63,952 nt of DNA from Rhizoclosmatium globosum. Its lineage: Eukaryota > Chytridiomycota > Chytridiomycetes > Chytridiales > Chytriomycetaceae. Below are positions 1-10,941 of this stretch, piece after piece (positions within the stretch are counted from its first letter, which is position 1; each line of letters starts with the position of its first letter). The notes under the pieces were generated by a model. That model worked only from the letters and a program-made list of their open reading frames with translations, was not told where the DNA came from and ran no database searches. Made by a program: the position numbers and the translations under genes. The stretch lies in assembly GCA_002104985.1 (NCBI GenBank), contig MCGO01000214.1, positions 1 to 63,952 of the forward strand, given 5' to 3'.

Positions 1-1260
1 CATTCGAGCTGGACAGAATCGGTATGCTCCCATGTCAATCCCACCGATTACTAATACGAACAATTAGTGACGCCCAACGAGCCTTCAGAGCACGAAAGCA
101 AGCTTATGTCGATGGCTTGAAAGACAAGGTTCCTTCCAGCTTTTGTATCAGTAATCTAGAACATTGTCAACAGGTCCAAGAACTCACCGCGCTCCTTGCC
201 GATAACGCTCTATATCTCGAATGTGAAAGGCTGAAACAACGTGTTGCTTCTTTGGAAGCCGAGAAAGCTTCACTTCCCTCGCAATCTCAATCTCCAGACA
301 TCCACGTCATCAACTGCTCAACTTGCATCGCCGAACAGTTCAAATCATCTGTATTGCATAGTCAGCTAAATCAGATGGAATCTCGGCTTTCTTCGTTGTC
401 GAATGAGAACCAGTCTCTCAAGCAACAGCTCGCAGTTTCCACAAGCGTTTCACCGAATTTTGGACTTTCTTCTTATCCTGGCACGACTTATTCTGTCAAT
501 GAATGGCTGGCTGTTTTACAGGGCGGAGAGGAATCTGGCTTGAAATCTGCGAATGACCTTTACGGTCCCGTGGAATTGGATTCTGCGCGAATCGCTCTTC
601 AAAGCGTTAAATCGTTGCAGGGAAACGGCGTTGCAGATCAATTCTTGGATGTTATTGATGTGAGAGTTGATTCTTTGTTTCTGTGAAATAATATCTACTC
701 GATAGGCCCAATCCAAGACAACGAGTCCACAAACAATCAGAAGGCTTCAAGTTAAACTCTCGATTTGTGCACAAACAGCGTTATCGCTTTGCACGATTGT
801 GGATCGTCAAAAGTGTATCGAAATTTACGCAAACCTGTTTATCCGGAACCGTCTGCAGCTGGTAAGCACAATATTCTACCAATTATGATTAAATCTTGAA
901 TTCGGCAGAATCATATCATCGCGATATCGCAGTTAAACCTACCAAATTGGCCAAAACCGTCAATCGCTACGACACTCCCACCTGCAGCTGCGCGATTTCA
1001 AAGAAACACTGTCTTCAATTAAATCATTTGAGGGAGCAGCCATCTTGATCGACGAGTATTGTGGATTACTGTGGAGTCCCGATGATTCTTATAAAGCAAT
1101 ATTTGTGAGCCTTGTCGCTGTGCACCAAAAGCTCTGTCAGTTGATTCAAAACACAGAGGACATGGAAAAATATATCATGGCGTTTGAGATTGTGAAAGTG
1201 AATGCGAAAGAGCGTGTGGACTTGTTGGTGGAGAGTTTCACTCAATTGGACATGCAATGA
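1..1260 (+). CDS. bZIP transcription factor (AP-1/YAP type), 5' end outside window
   Basis: The frame in the first 21 bases, spliced over introns at 22-67 and 129-173, reads QNRDAQRAFRARK followed by a leucine-zipper heptad array, which is the basic-region signature of fungal YAP/PAP1-type bZIP factors. Both introns are about 45 nt with GT-AG ends. A third intron (660-705) leads to a helical domain around SLCTIVDRQKCIEI (706-861), and the last exon (about 988-1260) ends at TGA. The splice between 862 and 988 is unresolved. The protein should bind DNA as a dimer in the nucleus; target genes cannot be inferred. The N-terminus lies upstream of the window. The bZIP call is firm, the C-terminal exon chain is moderately sure. 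Confidence 0.85.
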
Positions 1261-1308
1261 ACAACTCTTACGTTCATATCAAATATATTATTATGGCACA
1301 TACAATTC

Positions 1309-2211
1309 TTAAATCAAATAGTTTCCAGCAAAACTCCATGACTGCAGCTTCCGTAACCAAGCTGGGAATTCCCTTGGCATTCTCCCACTCAAACAGTTAT
1401 CATTCAAGTAGAGAATACTCAAGTGCTCAAGGGCTTCCAACTCAGACCATGGTAAATTACCTCGGAGGGAGTTATTTGCGAGCCCAATATACTGAATACT
1501 TTTTAAAGAACCGATCCCGCGAACACATCCGCATAACTGATTGTTGTTTAGTCCAAGGTTGATGAGCTTGTTCAAGGCAAAAATTTCAGGAGGAATAGGC
1601 CCTTCGAGCTGATTGTTGTTAAGGGCGAGGTGCCACAATTCGGTACACTGTCCAAGTTGTGGAGGGATGCTTCCAGATATATTGTTGTCATTCAAGGCAA
1701 GCATCTTCAAGTGGCGCAGATTTCCAATGTCGATGGGAATAGATCCGTGCAATTTGTTATGGGATAAATTCAAGAAGGATAGATTGCTGAGGTTACAAAG
1801 TTCGAGAGGAATCGTTCCCTGCAGGCAGTTACGATCCAGATGGAGAGATGTCAGTGTGGCGCAAAACTTCAGTGCTCGAGGAACTACGCCTTGTACGCTT
1901 CTTGCACTTATTTTGAGGTTATGTGTAGCATTGAGGCGGAGTTTGCAGTAGACTGACTGATATGGTTCAGGCCATCTCCAAAACTCTATGTCTAAGCCAG
2001 TTGGCTCGTCAACACTTCGTATCGACGGTGGCAAGAAGTTTACAAGATTCAATCTCGCAAACTGCTTTGATGAGAGATAAATGTGTATACAACGGCACAA
2101 ACGCTTGTAAGACAACGCCTGAGAGGGATGAATGAAGCTGAAGATGAGTTGAATGACCTCAGGGCACACTTTGGCCTGGAAGAACGACTGCACCATGGAG
2201 CAAGATGGCAT
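1309..2211 (-). CDS. F-box-like plus plant-type leucine-rich repeat protein (paralogue 1)
   Basis: A single-exon 300-residue protein. Residues about 16-50 (CPEVIQLIFSFIHPSQAL, then YKRLCR) resemble a divergent F-box. A conserved spacer with FWRWPEPYQ follows. From about residue 115 there are about seven LRRs of the plant-specific form LxxLxLxxNxLxGxIPxxIGxL. No signal peptide, membrane segment or kinase is visible, so this is not a receptor kinase. A substrate-adaptor role in ubiquitination is an inference from the F-box-like start. Four further paralogues with the same architecture occur in this window (12125, 14111, 58347, 59706). Confidence 0.8.
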   Translation of the reverse strand: MPSCSMVQSFFQAKVCPEVIQLIFSFIHPSQALSYKRLCRCIHIYLSSKQFARLNLVNFLPPSIRSVDEPTGLDIEFWRWPEPYQSVYCKLRLNATHNLKISARSVQGVVPRALKFCATLTSLHLDRNCLQGTIPLELCNLSNLSFLNLSHNKLHGSIPIDIGNLRHLKMLALNDNNISGSIPPQLGQCTELWHLALNNNQLEGPIPPEIFALNKLINLGLNNNQLCGCVRGIGSLKSIQYIGLANNSLRGNLPWSELEALEHLSILYLNDNCLSGRMPREFPAWLRKLQSWSFAGNYLI

Positions 2212-2439
2212 GAAAGATTTGTAGAGGGTTTTGCGATCACAGCGTCGGCTTTCTTTTTGATGTGCGCGTATCAGAATTTTTCTAAACCCTTTTCGGCCCG
2301 GTGCGCGGATGCGCGATTCGGCTTTTAAGGAACTTGAATCATAGCAAAAGATGGATGTATATATTTATATTCAGCATGATATGATACAGGAACAACTAAC
2401 ACCGGCAGCCTTAAATTTAGACACAATGCATATCTCACG

Positions 2440-2844
2440 TCACTCCTCCTCAGCTTCCTCTTGCAACTTCAGCTTTCCAAAGCAGCTACTGCTACGCTTT
2501 GAAAGCAGTCCAAGATCTCGTCGCATTGTATCATCTGGATCAAAAGTGAGTTGAGCGAGGCTTGCCAAAACATGTAGTGGCTCACAGTCAACGGGATCTA
2601 CTGGGGCTTGCTTTTGCCGCGTTCGATCTTCTGTAACTCTTTCGTTCCAAAGAGCCTTTTCGGTGGTGAGGCTCTCGAAGTAGGATATCTTCGCCACATC
2701 CGCTTTTGATGGGTTCTCCTTATCAAGAAGCATCCAGTATTCTTCCTTCATGGATTCAATGCGAATGTCCAACTCATCGACTTTTCTCTCGGCGTGGGTG
2801 CGAGAATCGGTTGTTGATGGCTGAGTCGAGGAGTGACTTGACAT
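2440..2844 (-). CDS. Hypothetical small charged coiled protein
   Basis: A 134-residue open frame starting MSSHSSTQPSTT with a Ser/Thr-rich N-terminus, then a charged helical stretch (AERKVDELDIRIESMKEEYW) and an acidic C-terminus (KLQEEAEEE). No family is recognised, and no signal peptide or membrane segment is visible. It is divergent to nothing obvious and could be the visible part of a larger spliced gene. It sits between the first F-box/LRR gene and the protoglobin gene. Confidence 0.5.
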   Translation of the reverse strand: MSSHSSTQPSTTDSRTHAERKVDELDIRIESMKEEYWMLLDKENPSKADVAKISYFESLTTEKALWNERVTEDRTRQKQAPVDPVDCEPLHVLASLAQLTFDPDDTMRRDLGLLSKRSSSCFGKLKLQEEAEEE

Positions 2845-3196
2845 CTTCCTTGTTTCATGGAAAGACTAATCAAACGAACCAAAAAATGCGAATAAGAATT
2901 ATACTCAGTGTGGTTGCTTTAAGCCGCCAAGCGTGAATCAGGCAGCGACCATGCAGCAACAAACGTAACGTAAACAACATCATAATTCCAGCTATCATTT
3001 GCCCTTGAATCTTATACAGCCAGGCCCAGCTCATCGACAGTTCCAGCGATGAGCGCCGTGAAGCGAACCAAAAATGAATTGATATAAAAAAAAGAGATTC
3101 TGTATTTTGCGGAACCTGTCAGTGTCGCATGAACAGTTCTGCGTTATTTGTCAAATAAATGAACTTATAATAATACGTATTGCTATCAATTCCGAC
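2845..3196. other. Intergenic, no gene seen
   Basis: About 350 bases, moderately AT-rich. I see no coding continuity, RNA gene or repeat. It should contain the promoter of the upstream-facing small gene and the 3' UTR of the protoglobin gene. Confidence 0.5.
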
Positions 3197-3961
3197 TTAT
3201 GCAGAGGCTATCGTTGTGAAATAGAAACTGCTTCCCACAGCAAGCAATACCGCAAATCCCCCAATAATAACAGACGAACTAATCCAACCAAACAATCTTG
3301 AAGGTTTTCCCGAAACCTTCGAATCAGCGTCCTTGCCAACGAACCTCTGCTCGTCGTTCAGATAGTACATGGCGAAGAAATCATTCTGGATCCAGAGAAG
3401 CTTGGAGAAAGCAGCAAGTACTGTTGCACGTTGGGCAGTGTTCTCAGGGCCCTGGAGTTCTGGAAGCGCATCAACAGTCTCAACCAAGAACCCATGCAAC
3501 CAGCCAAACAAAGCGTTCACGTGGATATATTCAACGTTGATCTTGGAAGCTTTTCCAGGAGTGTTTGTATGCATGCGACCCACTCTGTCCAAGTAAGCCA
3601 CGAACTTGGCGTCGTATTCGGCGGTGACAAGCTTAACCAAATATTTCGCGAGGAAATCTTTGCGGTACTTGATCTGTTCGTCGTTTGTGGTAAGCTCTGC
3701 GGCGTTGGTGGCGGTGTGGCCTTGGAATCCGTGGCCTCTTTGGAGAAAGACTTCTTTTGTGAGGTTGAAGGAGAAGAGTTGGTCGTAGACTGCGTCGACG
3801 ATTACTGGAACCAGTGGAGCGATTAAAGGGGCTGCGCTCTTGACGGCTGCAATGTCAGAGTCGTTAAAGCCGATGAAATCGGACACGTATTGGTAGCGGT
3901 ACATGACATCGGTGTAGAGACGGTTACGATCGATTACTGCAATGGAAGTAGCTAGAGCCAT
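3197..3961 (-). CDS. Protoglobin-domain protein with C-terminal membrane anchor
   Basis: A 254-residue single exon. Residues about 20-205 match the protoglobin / globin-coupled-sensor fold: a YVSDFIGF start, a central helix with the likely proximal histidine in LDRVGRMHT, then NALFGWLHGFL and a final helix LLWIQNDFFAMYYL. Residues about 228-252 form one strongly hydrophobic segment (SSSVIIGGFAVLLAVGSSFYF), so the protein looks tail-anchored with the haem domain in the cytosol. Protoglobins bind O2, CO and NO in archaea and bacteria; sensing of these gases here is an inference. No cyclase, kinase or methyl-accepting domain is attached. Confidence 0.8.
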   Translation of the reverse strand: MALATSIAVIDRNRLYTDVMYRYQYVSDFIGFNDSDIAAVKSAAPLIAPLVPVIVDAVYDQLFSFNLTKEVFLQRGHGFQGHTATNAAELTTNDEQIKYRKDFLAKYLVKLVTAEYDAKFVAYLDRVGRMHTNTPGKASKINVEYIHVNALFGWLHGFLVETVDALPELQGPENTAQRATVLAAFSKLLWIQNDFFAMYYLNDEQRFVGKDADSKVSGKPSRLFGWISSSVIIGGFAVLLAVGSSFYFTTIASA

Positions 3962-4292
3962 TTGTTGGTTATTTTTTGGGATGAAAATATATGAGTGCAG
4001 TTTCAGGTATGTGTTGTTTTTGAGATGAGTGGTTTGTGGCTGGGATGATATCGTTCGAATTTGGGGGCTGCATTTGATATTGGTGACAAACAGACGACAA
4101 GCGTCTAAACAATGACAATAACTTGGGCCCCTTAGAGTTTTGAACGAGTTAACTTATTCACATAAGCACTTTGGAAGCGTCTGTGATTGAGTTGGTGGAC
4201 GAGACGTTTGTCTCGGACTTTCATCTCTACTTCAAATCCACAAACAAAATAATTGAATAGCTCATAAATACATACTTTATTAACGATGAAGA
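3962..4292. other. Intergenic, no gene seen
   Basis: About 330 bases holding the presumptive promoter of the minus-strand protoglobin gene and the 3' region of the minus-strand PHAF1 homologue. No other feature is visible. Confidence 0.5.
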
Positions 4293-5537
4293 TCAAACTC
4301 GGAACATAACAACGCTAGCAACTTGATTGCCCTCTACCACCTCAAATATCAAGCCTTCGTATGCAAAAAACTCGCTTCCTCCAAAAGGACTACTACCCAT
4401 AGCCTTGTTGTACACCATATGATTCTGTGTTGGCCCCAACAGTTTTTGCACCGTATTATATGAAGAGGAGGCGTCAATCAAATGACCTCTATCGCCATCT
4501 ATAATATAGTTGGTTAGTATTCATCAAAACGACGGAGCGCCCATACCATGACTCAATAGCATACGAAAGCGCGCCTTCACGTATCGGCCAAAGGAGTAAT
4601 GCGTTGGAGTATTGCAATGAAGAACAAATCGCTCCACCATTGATCCCGTCACATCCATCACGACATCGAGGCCCAATTGAAAGTAATTCCATACAGGATA
4701 TTCCCTATTCCCACTTTCAGCATTTGTGGCAGTGTCGAGAGTCTTGTAGAATATATCTGAAGGCTGCCCAAGAATCATGAGCACATCTTGAGCTGGGGAG
4801 TTGAAGGGAATAGATGTTGATGAGGCAGGGAAGGTCAGTCCCCGTCCTGGGACAGCGTGAATCCACGTGCGGGTATTCAGTTCGACAGGAGCAGCTGACT
4901 TAATTGCCTCAATTGAGACAGATGTCAGGGAAGCAGCAGGATTGAACAGGTAGATGCGAGTGGCAACAGGCGACTTCTCCGAGGGAGTCGCCAGCAGCAG
5001 ATCCGCAGACGAGCCCTCGGGAACCTTGAAAACAAAGGCGATTCCGGGATAGCCCAGGACAAAGTCGCCTGAGTTTGGGCAAATGTGGCCTGGATACGTC
5101 GGCCCGAATCGTTTGAGGATTGCGCGAAGAGTCGGCGCAGACCCAATTTCTTGTCCTTTGAACGAAAGCGGAAGTGCGAACGATGTGATTTCGATCAGAC
5201 GAAGTGTCTTTTTGGTTTGACGTGTCAGCAATTTGGTAGGATTCAAGGACGGTATTTACCTGGTCCTTGGGGTCAACTCGGCAACAGATTCCAACAGTCT
5301 TTGCATCGAGAACAATGTCGTACTCGCCCTGTGAAGAGCTGGGTTATTGAGACTGGAGGAGCCGTAGGTTATTAATACCTTGGGCGAAACCACCAAGTCG
5401 ACTTTGGGTGTCCTGAGCGACGGACTCCCACTTGAGTTTCTCTGATTAGTAGCAAGTGTGCGAAGGGCGGCCATTGTAGCCTGGAGAGTGGCTCCGAGGG
5501 TCAGAGTGCCACAAGAGGCACCAGGTATGATTTCCAT
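4293..5537 (-). CDS. PHAF1 / UPF0183 family protein (phagosome assembly factor 1-like)
   Basis: Four exons join in frame over introns 5329-5378, 5208-5259 and 4499-4546. The chain starts MEIIPGASCGTL, which is the family's N-terminal VVPGRSLG-like motif, and continues through DIVLDAKTVGI, RFGPTYPGH, DVLMILGQPSDIFYK, FQLGLDVVMDV and the C-terminal SSPFGGSEFFAYEGLIFEV. These are the conserved blocks of UPF0183/PHAF1 in order, and the length is close to the family norm. In animals PHAF1 acts with BCAS3 at the pre-autophagosomal site; a similar role here is an inference. The start at 5537 is chosen because it matches the family N-terminus; an in-frame ATG lies about 18 bases upstream. Confidence 0.88.
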
Positions 5538-5544
5538 TAAAGAT

Positions 5545-7033
5545 TTATTCACCATGATGCAAGAACGCATTTGCTTCACTTTCAAGCTCCTTCAAATTCG
5601 TTATCATCTCATTCGTATCACGCTCATACGCTTCACGCGCTCGAATTCCCATTTGGCGTCTTTCATCTAAACTCATCTTCAGCACCTTCTCTACTGCTGC
5701 GCAAATTGAATCAGTAGCAACGCGTACTGGAGATACGAAATATTGCTGTAATCCCTGATGACTTTCTGGGTAAGGCGGCTCATGGTTCATCAAAATACCA
5801 CTTATGCCGTCTTCCACGAACTCGTTCATTGGCGGATAGTCGGTTGTCATCACCAATGCTCCTAAAGCTCGTGCTTCGTTGATGTAATGTCCGTACCCCT
5901 CTTGTTGGCTGGGACACAAATGAACTCCATGCGACAACTGTAGCTCCCGCAATTTTTGAATCGACACTGATGACAAGATTTCGATATTCTTTGGGAGGTG
6001 CTTCATGCCCCGATAATGCTTTCGCACAAATTCCCATGGTGGGTGGTGTCCCACAACCGTCAACTTCGGCCATTTTGGATGGCCGTACCAACAATGAAGC
6101 AAATCATCAGTATTCTTTCGGCCCGACTTTCCATACGCATGATAGAACCGGTCGAATCGTTTGGAATCTTGCATTAACGATATGGCCTTCTTTTCCCCAA
6201 GCAACTCAACGCCCTGCTTCCTCGCATCAGGACTTGAATGGCTCATAAACTTGGTTTGCGTCGATAAAATCTTCTTGTCCCGCAAATACGCTTGTGACGC
6301 AACACAAGTTATCTTGGTCTTGCAAAGAACACGACTTGCTGTTTCATACAGTGGCAACATGCCCCAATCTATTTGCTCAACGTTCGGCAACCAATAGTTT
6401 CGCAGCTTCAGTTTTGGTTCGAATAAATAACGTTGCACGAATTCGCCGTGGAGGTAAGTTGAGCGGGGACAAACTTTGGCTTTGGTCTCAAAGACGGCTT
6501 TGTCTTTGAATTCGAGAGTGAGCCGAGCATTTGCATGGTATATATATTGAACGAAATCGGAGCAGTGACCCATCGATCTATCAGGTTTATGGGAAATGAG
6601 TTTGACATCGTCCACTGGCACTCAATCGGAACTTACCGCCCGGCCTGATTCACAGAGGCCTCCAAAGGAAAGCAGGATGCAAGATAGTTGTCTGCGAGTG
6701 CTTCCTCGGATCCTCGTATCGCCCAGTTCCTTGTTACTATTGACAGGTTGATATTGATTGAGTCGAACTCCCTCCACAACGAACATACGTACTTGTCAGA
6801 GACTCTCCGTCATGGCACAGATCCAATAACTCTTCGAGAGAGAATCCGCTGGTTCTATTGATGGGATACAGAATCTCTGATCCAAAGTGTTTCGACGCAA
6901 ATGGAAACGATGGAGACTGATGGGGAGATGGAACAAGTGATCCGCGTTCCCGAGTGTATTGAAAGAATGAGGTCACAAAGAGGTATAGGGAGAAGAGGAG
7001 GAGGAGTGTGATGATACGAGTGATTAGTTTCAT
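5545..7033 (-). CDS. GT-B glycosyltransferase, type II membrane protein
   Basis: Exon 1 (6789-7033) encodes an N-terminal signal anchor (MKLITRIITLLLLFSLYLFV), followed by a short stem. Intron 6737-6788 has a canonical GTATGT donor. A second short intron (about 6615 or 6621 to 6653) is less certain. The main exon carries a glycosyltransferase family 4-like C-terminal lobe: GVHLCPSQQEGYGHYINEA with the E-x7-E type donor-site motif, then LVMTTDYPPMNEFV. Predicted location is the Golgi or ER lumen. Substrate is unknown. The stop codon lies only a few bases from the likely start of the PHAF1 gene on the same strand. Confidence 0.75.
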
Positions 7034-7115
7034 CGAAAAGTTCTATTTTCATGAACACAAATAAATAACCAAGGAGGAAAAAAACAAATAAAACAAAAGC
7101 AGAAGCGATAAGGAC

Positions 7116-8112
7116 TTAGTTCATCAACTTGGAGTTGGTTCGGTGAACAATCGTTCTTGATGGGGGATTATAATCGTGATTACTCAAACTGCTGTTCTTT
7201 CCTGCAGAATTTGAAGGAGCTGAGACATTGCTCATTCGGGATTGCAACATGACAGACTGTCTTTCATCTTTGAAGTACATTTCGAGATTCATCATTCTCA
7301 CGTAGATGTAATTTTGTGCGGTATACACAAGTGTCATTGTGTTTGAGTCCAGGTTTGCGTGGTTCATCGCCATCACAACAGGATTAATAATCAAAGTCAC
7401 CACTGACCGTAGAACTGAGTTCGGTCAAGTCGAGTTAATAATAATCGTACCAGATAAAGAAACACAGACCGTTCTCTTTCATCAGTTGGAACCATAGTGA
7501 TTGATATTCTAGTGCACGGTTCTCGGGTTTCAAAAACATGGTCACCGAGCCTGCCGTAGCCACAACGTCGCAAATAATGTCCGCAATTGTATAATGAAAT
7601 CCGGCCAATTCACTATAGTTATAGTTGCACACGTTTGCAACTGGGTCCCATGAGCCACCAGTCCACACCAAGTCTGCAATCGTCCACGCAATTCTGTAGA
7701 GAAAGGCGATTATCGCCACAACAAGATACACTTGGCTCCTGTCCGTAACAATATAGCTCTTGTACAGAATGAAAATATTGAACATGATAAAATAGAAGTG
7801 CCAGATGAAGTTTGAAAACCAGTCTACAGGAACGCAGCTTCGTTCAGAAAGAGGGATCCACGTCAAAATTGAGAATATAAAACTAATCATCGCTCCGATA
7901 TTGAAAAGAACAATTAAAGACGTGAGGAAGGGAGACTCTGTCCGGCCTTGTAAGATGTTTATCAGTCGTTTAGAGGATTTGAAAAACGCGACTGTGCACG
8001 CTTCGAAGCAGATTCCCATCAGAAACGAGTTCAATGGAACTGTTATAATTTGGAGAAGTGTGAGGGGCTCCGGCGGTGGTTCCAACGATTGGCAATCTGT
8101 TCCGTTGGACAT
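7116..8112 (-). CDS. Seven-transmembrane protein, tandem copy A
   Basis: Two exons (8112-7470 and 7414-7116) join over a 55-nt intron with the phase-1 junction MKEN|VLRS. Seven hydrophobic segments are visible: PLNSFLMGICFEACTVAFF, SLIVLFNIGAMISFIFSIL, FIWHFYFIMFNIFILYKSY, VYLVVAIIAFLYRIAWTI, HYTIADIICDVVATAGSV, one around the exon junction (LIINPVVMAM), and a last amphipathic one (TLVYTAQNYIYVRMMNLEMYF). The tail is Ser/Asn-rich and probably cytosolic. The topology is GPCR-like, but I recognise no GPCR family motif. It is very similar to copy B and more distantly to copy C. Confidence 0.72.
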
Positions 8113-8456
8113 CGGAGGTTTTATACGTAAATCTCTTGTCCGCCTTCATAACGATAAAGCAAACCCTCGTAGTTATAACTTCGTTCGAATTTTATTTGAC
8201 GTAAGCCATGCAGGTTTTCTGATTCAACGCTTCAAAAAGATTTTGTTCCAGGTCTTAAAGGTGGCGAAGAGACTATATAACGCTTCTACAGGTAACAGTT
8301 ATGATTCGTTCGCTTAGACAACAAAGCGGATCTATATGTTACCATAATCTGCACGTTGGCGCAAGCTTTTAATATTTAGCAGGTTACTCTATTTCCAGTT
8401 CTCAAACCAAAAAAATATGTATAATTGTAGCTTTAAATTGTCAGAGTTACGTTAAA

Positions 8457-9438
8457 TTAGTTGTTTCGGTGAATAATTGCTCTTGAAGGAGGGTTGTATT
8501 CATTGTTAACCACACTACTCCTCTTTCCTGCTGAATTTAAGTGTGCAGATACATTGCTGACTCGAGACTGCAGCATAACGGAATTGCGCTGATCTTTGAA
8601 ATACATTTCCAGGTTCATCATTCGCACATATGTGTAATTTTGGGCTGTGTACACCAGTGTCATTGTATTTGCATCAAGGTGTGCGTTATTCATAACAACT
8701 ACAACTGGATTCACCATTAAAGTAATGACTGACCGCAAAACTGAGTCCGGTCAAGTTGAGTTAAGAACAATCGTACCAGATAAAGGAACACAAACCATTC
8801 TCTTTCATCAGTTGGAACCATAATGATTGATATTCTAATACACGGTTCTCGGGTTTCAAAAACATGGTCACCGAGCCTGCAGTAGCCACAACGTCGCAAA
8901 TAATGTCGGCAATTGTGTAATGAAATCCAGTAACCTCACTGTAATAATAGTTGCATACGCCTGCAATTGGGTCCCATGATCCACCAGTCCACATCAAGTC
9001 AACAATCGTCCATGCAATTCTGTAAAAGAAGGCGAGGATCGCCACCACAAGATAGATTTGGCTTTTGTCTGTCACGATATAGCTCTTATATAGTACGAAA
9101 ATATTGAACACAATGAAGTAAAAGTGCCAGATAAACACCGAAAACCAATCTACAGGAACACAAGTACTCTCTGTGAGAGGGATCCATATCAAGATTGAAA
9201 ATATAAAGCTAATCATGGCACCGAGGTTGAAGAGTACAATTAAAGACGTGAGAAATGGGGACTCGGTGCGGTCTTGTAAAATATCAATCAGTCGTTTGGA
9301 AGATTTGAAAAACGCAACTGTGCACGCTTCGAAACAGATTCCCATCAGAAACGAGTTCAACGGCACAGTAATAATTTGCAGAATTGTGAGAGGTTCCGGC
9401 GATGGCTCCAGCGGTGGACAAGCTGTTCCATTTGACAT
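8457..9438 (-). CDS. Seven-transmembrane protein, tandem copy B
   Basis: Same exon structure as copy A, with intron 8741-8795 also 55 nt and at the same codon. The protein differs from copy A at only scattered positions (for example KRLIDILQDRTESPF against KRLINILQGRTESPF), so the A/B duplication is recent. The charged tail YFKDQRNSVMLQSRVSNVSA is retained. Function unknown; a membrane receptor is one possibility. Confidence 0.72.
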
Positions 9439-9509
9439 TTATGTGTGTTTTATGTAAATCTCTTGTCTGCTTTTATTCTGAATAAAGACGTGCTCATTCT
9501 GACTGAGTC

Positions 9510-10415
9510 TTATACAGTCATATGCTCACATTTGTCACTTCCACTTGATTTTGGTCCAGTTCTCGAGGGCAGTGTGATTTCGCGCCTCCTTTCTTTGAAG
9601 TACATTTCTAAGTTCATAAGTCGAACATATGTATAGTTCTGTGCAGTATAACAGAGGGACATAATATTTGAATCAATGCCCTGCTTGTTCATAACCATCA
9701 CAAACGGATTGATGATGACACAAATTACGGAGCGAAGCACTGCGTTTCAGCAAGTCAATAAAAAGTGCATTCCAGGAAATACAGTACCATTTTCCTTCAT
9801 AAGCTGAAACCATAGAGAGCGAAATTCCAAGGAACGATTTTCAGGCTTCATGAACATCGTCACAGCACCTGCCGTGGCAACAACATCGCACAAAATATCG
9901 GCAATCGTGTAATGAAACCCTGTTAACGCGTTGTAGTTGTATATGCAAGTTTCCGTGGCTGGATCCCATGTTCCGCCTGTCCACATTAAATCGGGGATGG
10001 TCCAAGATATTCTATACAGAAACGAAAAAGTCGCAATCCAAAGGTATATCGCATTCTTATCAGTAACAATGTAGCTTTTGTACAAGATGAATACATCGAA
10101 CACGATAAAGTAAAAATGCCAGGCGATATTCGACAGAAAATCAACAGGAACACAAGTGGTTTCAGACAGAGGAATCCATGTCAAAACGGATACGACCAAG
10201 CTGATCATTGCACCGAGGTTGAACATTACAATCAGCAGTGTGAGGAACGGAGATTCGGTTTTTTGTTTCGCGTACAGAATATCAAGAAGTCTTGCTCCAG
10301 ACGTGAAGAAGCCAATTGTGCAAGCCTCAAAGCATATTCCCATCAAAAATGAGTTAAGGGGGACGGCAATTAGTTGAAGTGCCGTTTGGTTCACTGGTGC
10401 GTCGGAGTTAGTCAT
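9510..10415 (-). CDS. Seven-transmembrane protein, tandem copy C
   Basis: Two exons join over intron 9740-9787 (48 nt), inserted at the same codon as in copies A and B. The membrane segments are conserved (LNSFLMGICFEACTIGFF, YRISWTIPDLMWTGGTWDP, HYTIADILCDVVATAGAV). The N-terminus and C-terminal tail are diverged, and the tail is shorter. This is the oldest branch of the three-gene array. All three genes are transcribed leftwards. Confidence 0.7.
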
Positions 10416-10612
10416 TGTTTGAGTTTGAATCCTCCCAATGTTAAAACAATGGCGTCAATAATGAATGGAATTTATGTAAAGAAGGAATACATAAATGAAA
10501 ACAATTCACTTCATTCCCTTTGATGTGATAAGCAGTGCGTCATACATACTCGCCAAGGAACTATATCAATCTTCCCAAACAGGCGAAAAAGCAGCAAAAA
10601 ACACTTTATGAA

Positions 10613-10795
10613 ATGAATAACTTCACGTCAGAATTACCGGCGAAGAAGATTGGACGAACTGCTGGAAGTCTTTCAATCATGGAAGCCAACTCAGTTAGGC
10701 CCGGCCTGGGCGTCCAGCATGACTCTCAATCGGCTATGAAAGACAAATGGATTTGGATGGGGTTGTGCATTATTTGTAGCTTGTTCATATGGTGA
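10613..10795 (+). CDS. Possible small C-terminally anchored peptide
   Basis: A 60-codon ATG frame begins MNNFTSELPAKK and ends with one hydrophobic stretch (WIWMGLCIICSLFIW) just before the stop. No homologue is recognised. It stands in the gap between the 7-TM array and the phosphatase gene and may be chance. Confidence 0.2.
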   Translation: MNNFTSELPAKKIGRTAGSLSIMEANSVRPGLGVQHDSQSAMKDKWIWMGLCIICSLFIW

Positions 10796-10941
10796 GAAAT
10801 GCCAACGAATGTTAAGGCGTTGGCTGAAACTTATCACAGGAACGTAAAACCAATCGACATGAATACACTTGTATATTCTTTAGCAATATGCGATGTTTTG
10901 CTTTACACCATTCTCTTTCTCTTCGTGTATAGCAGCTTTAA

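Noticed and set aside
2083..2328. 81-codon frame opposite the start of F-box/LRR paralogue 1
   Set aside because: Antisense to a clear coding start, no family resemblance.
3369..3826. Plus-strand frames of 75-131 codons
   Set aside because: Antisense to the protoglobin gene, which has clear family motifs.
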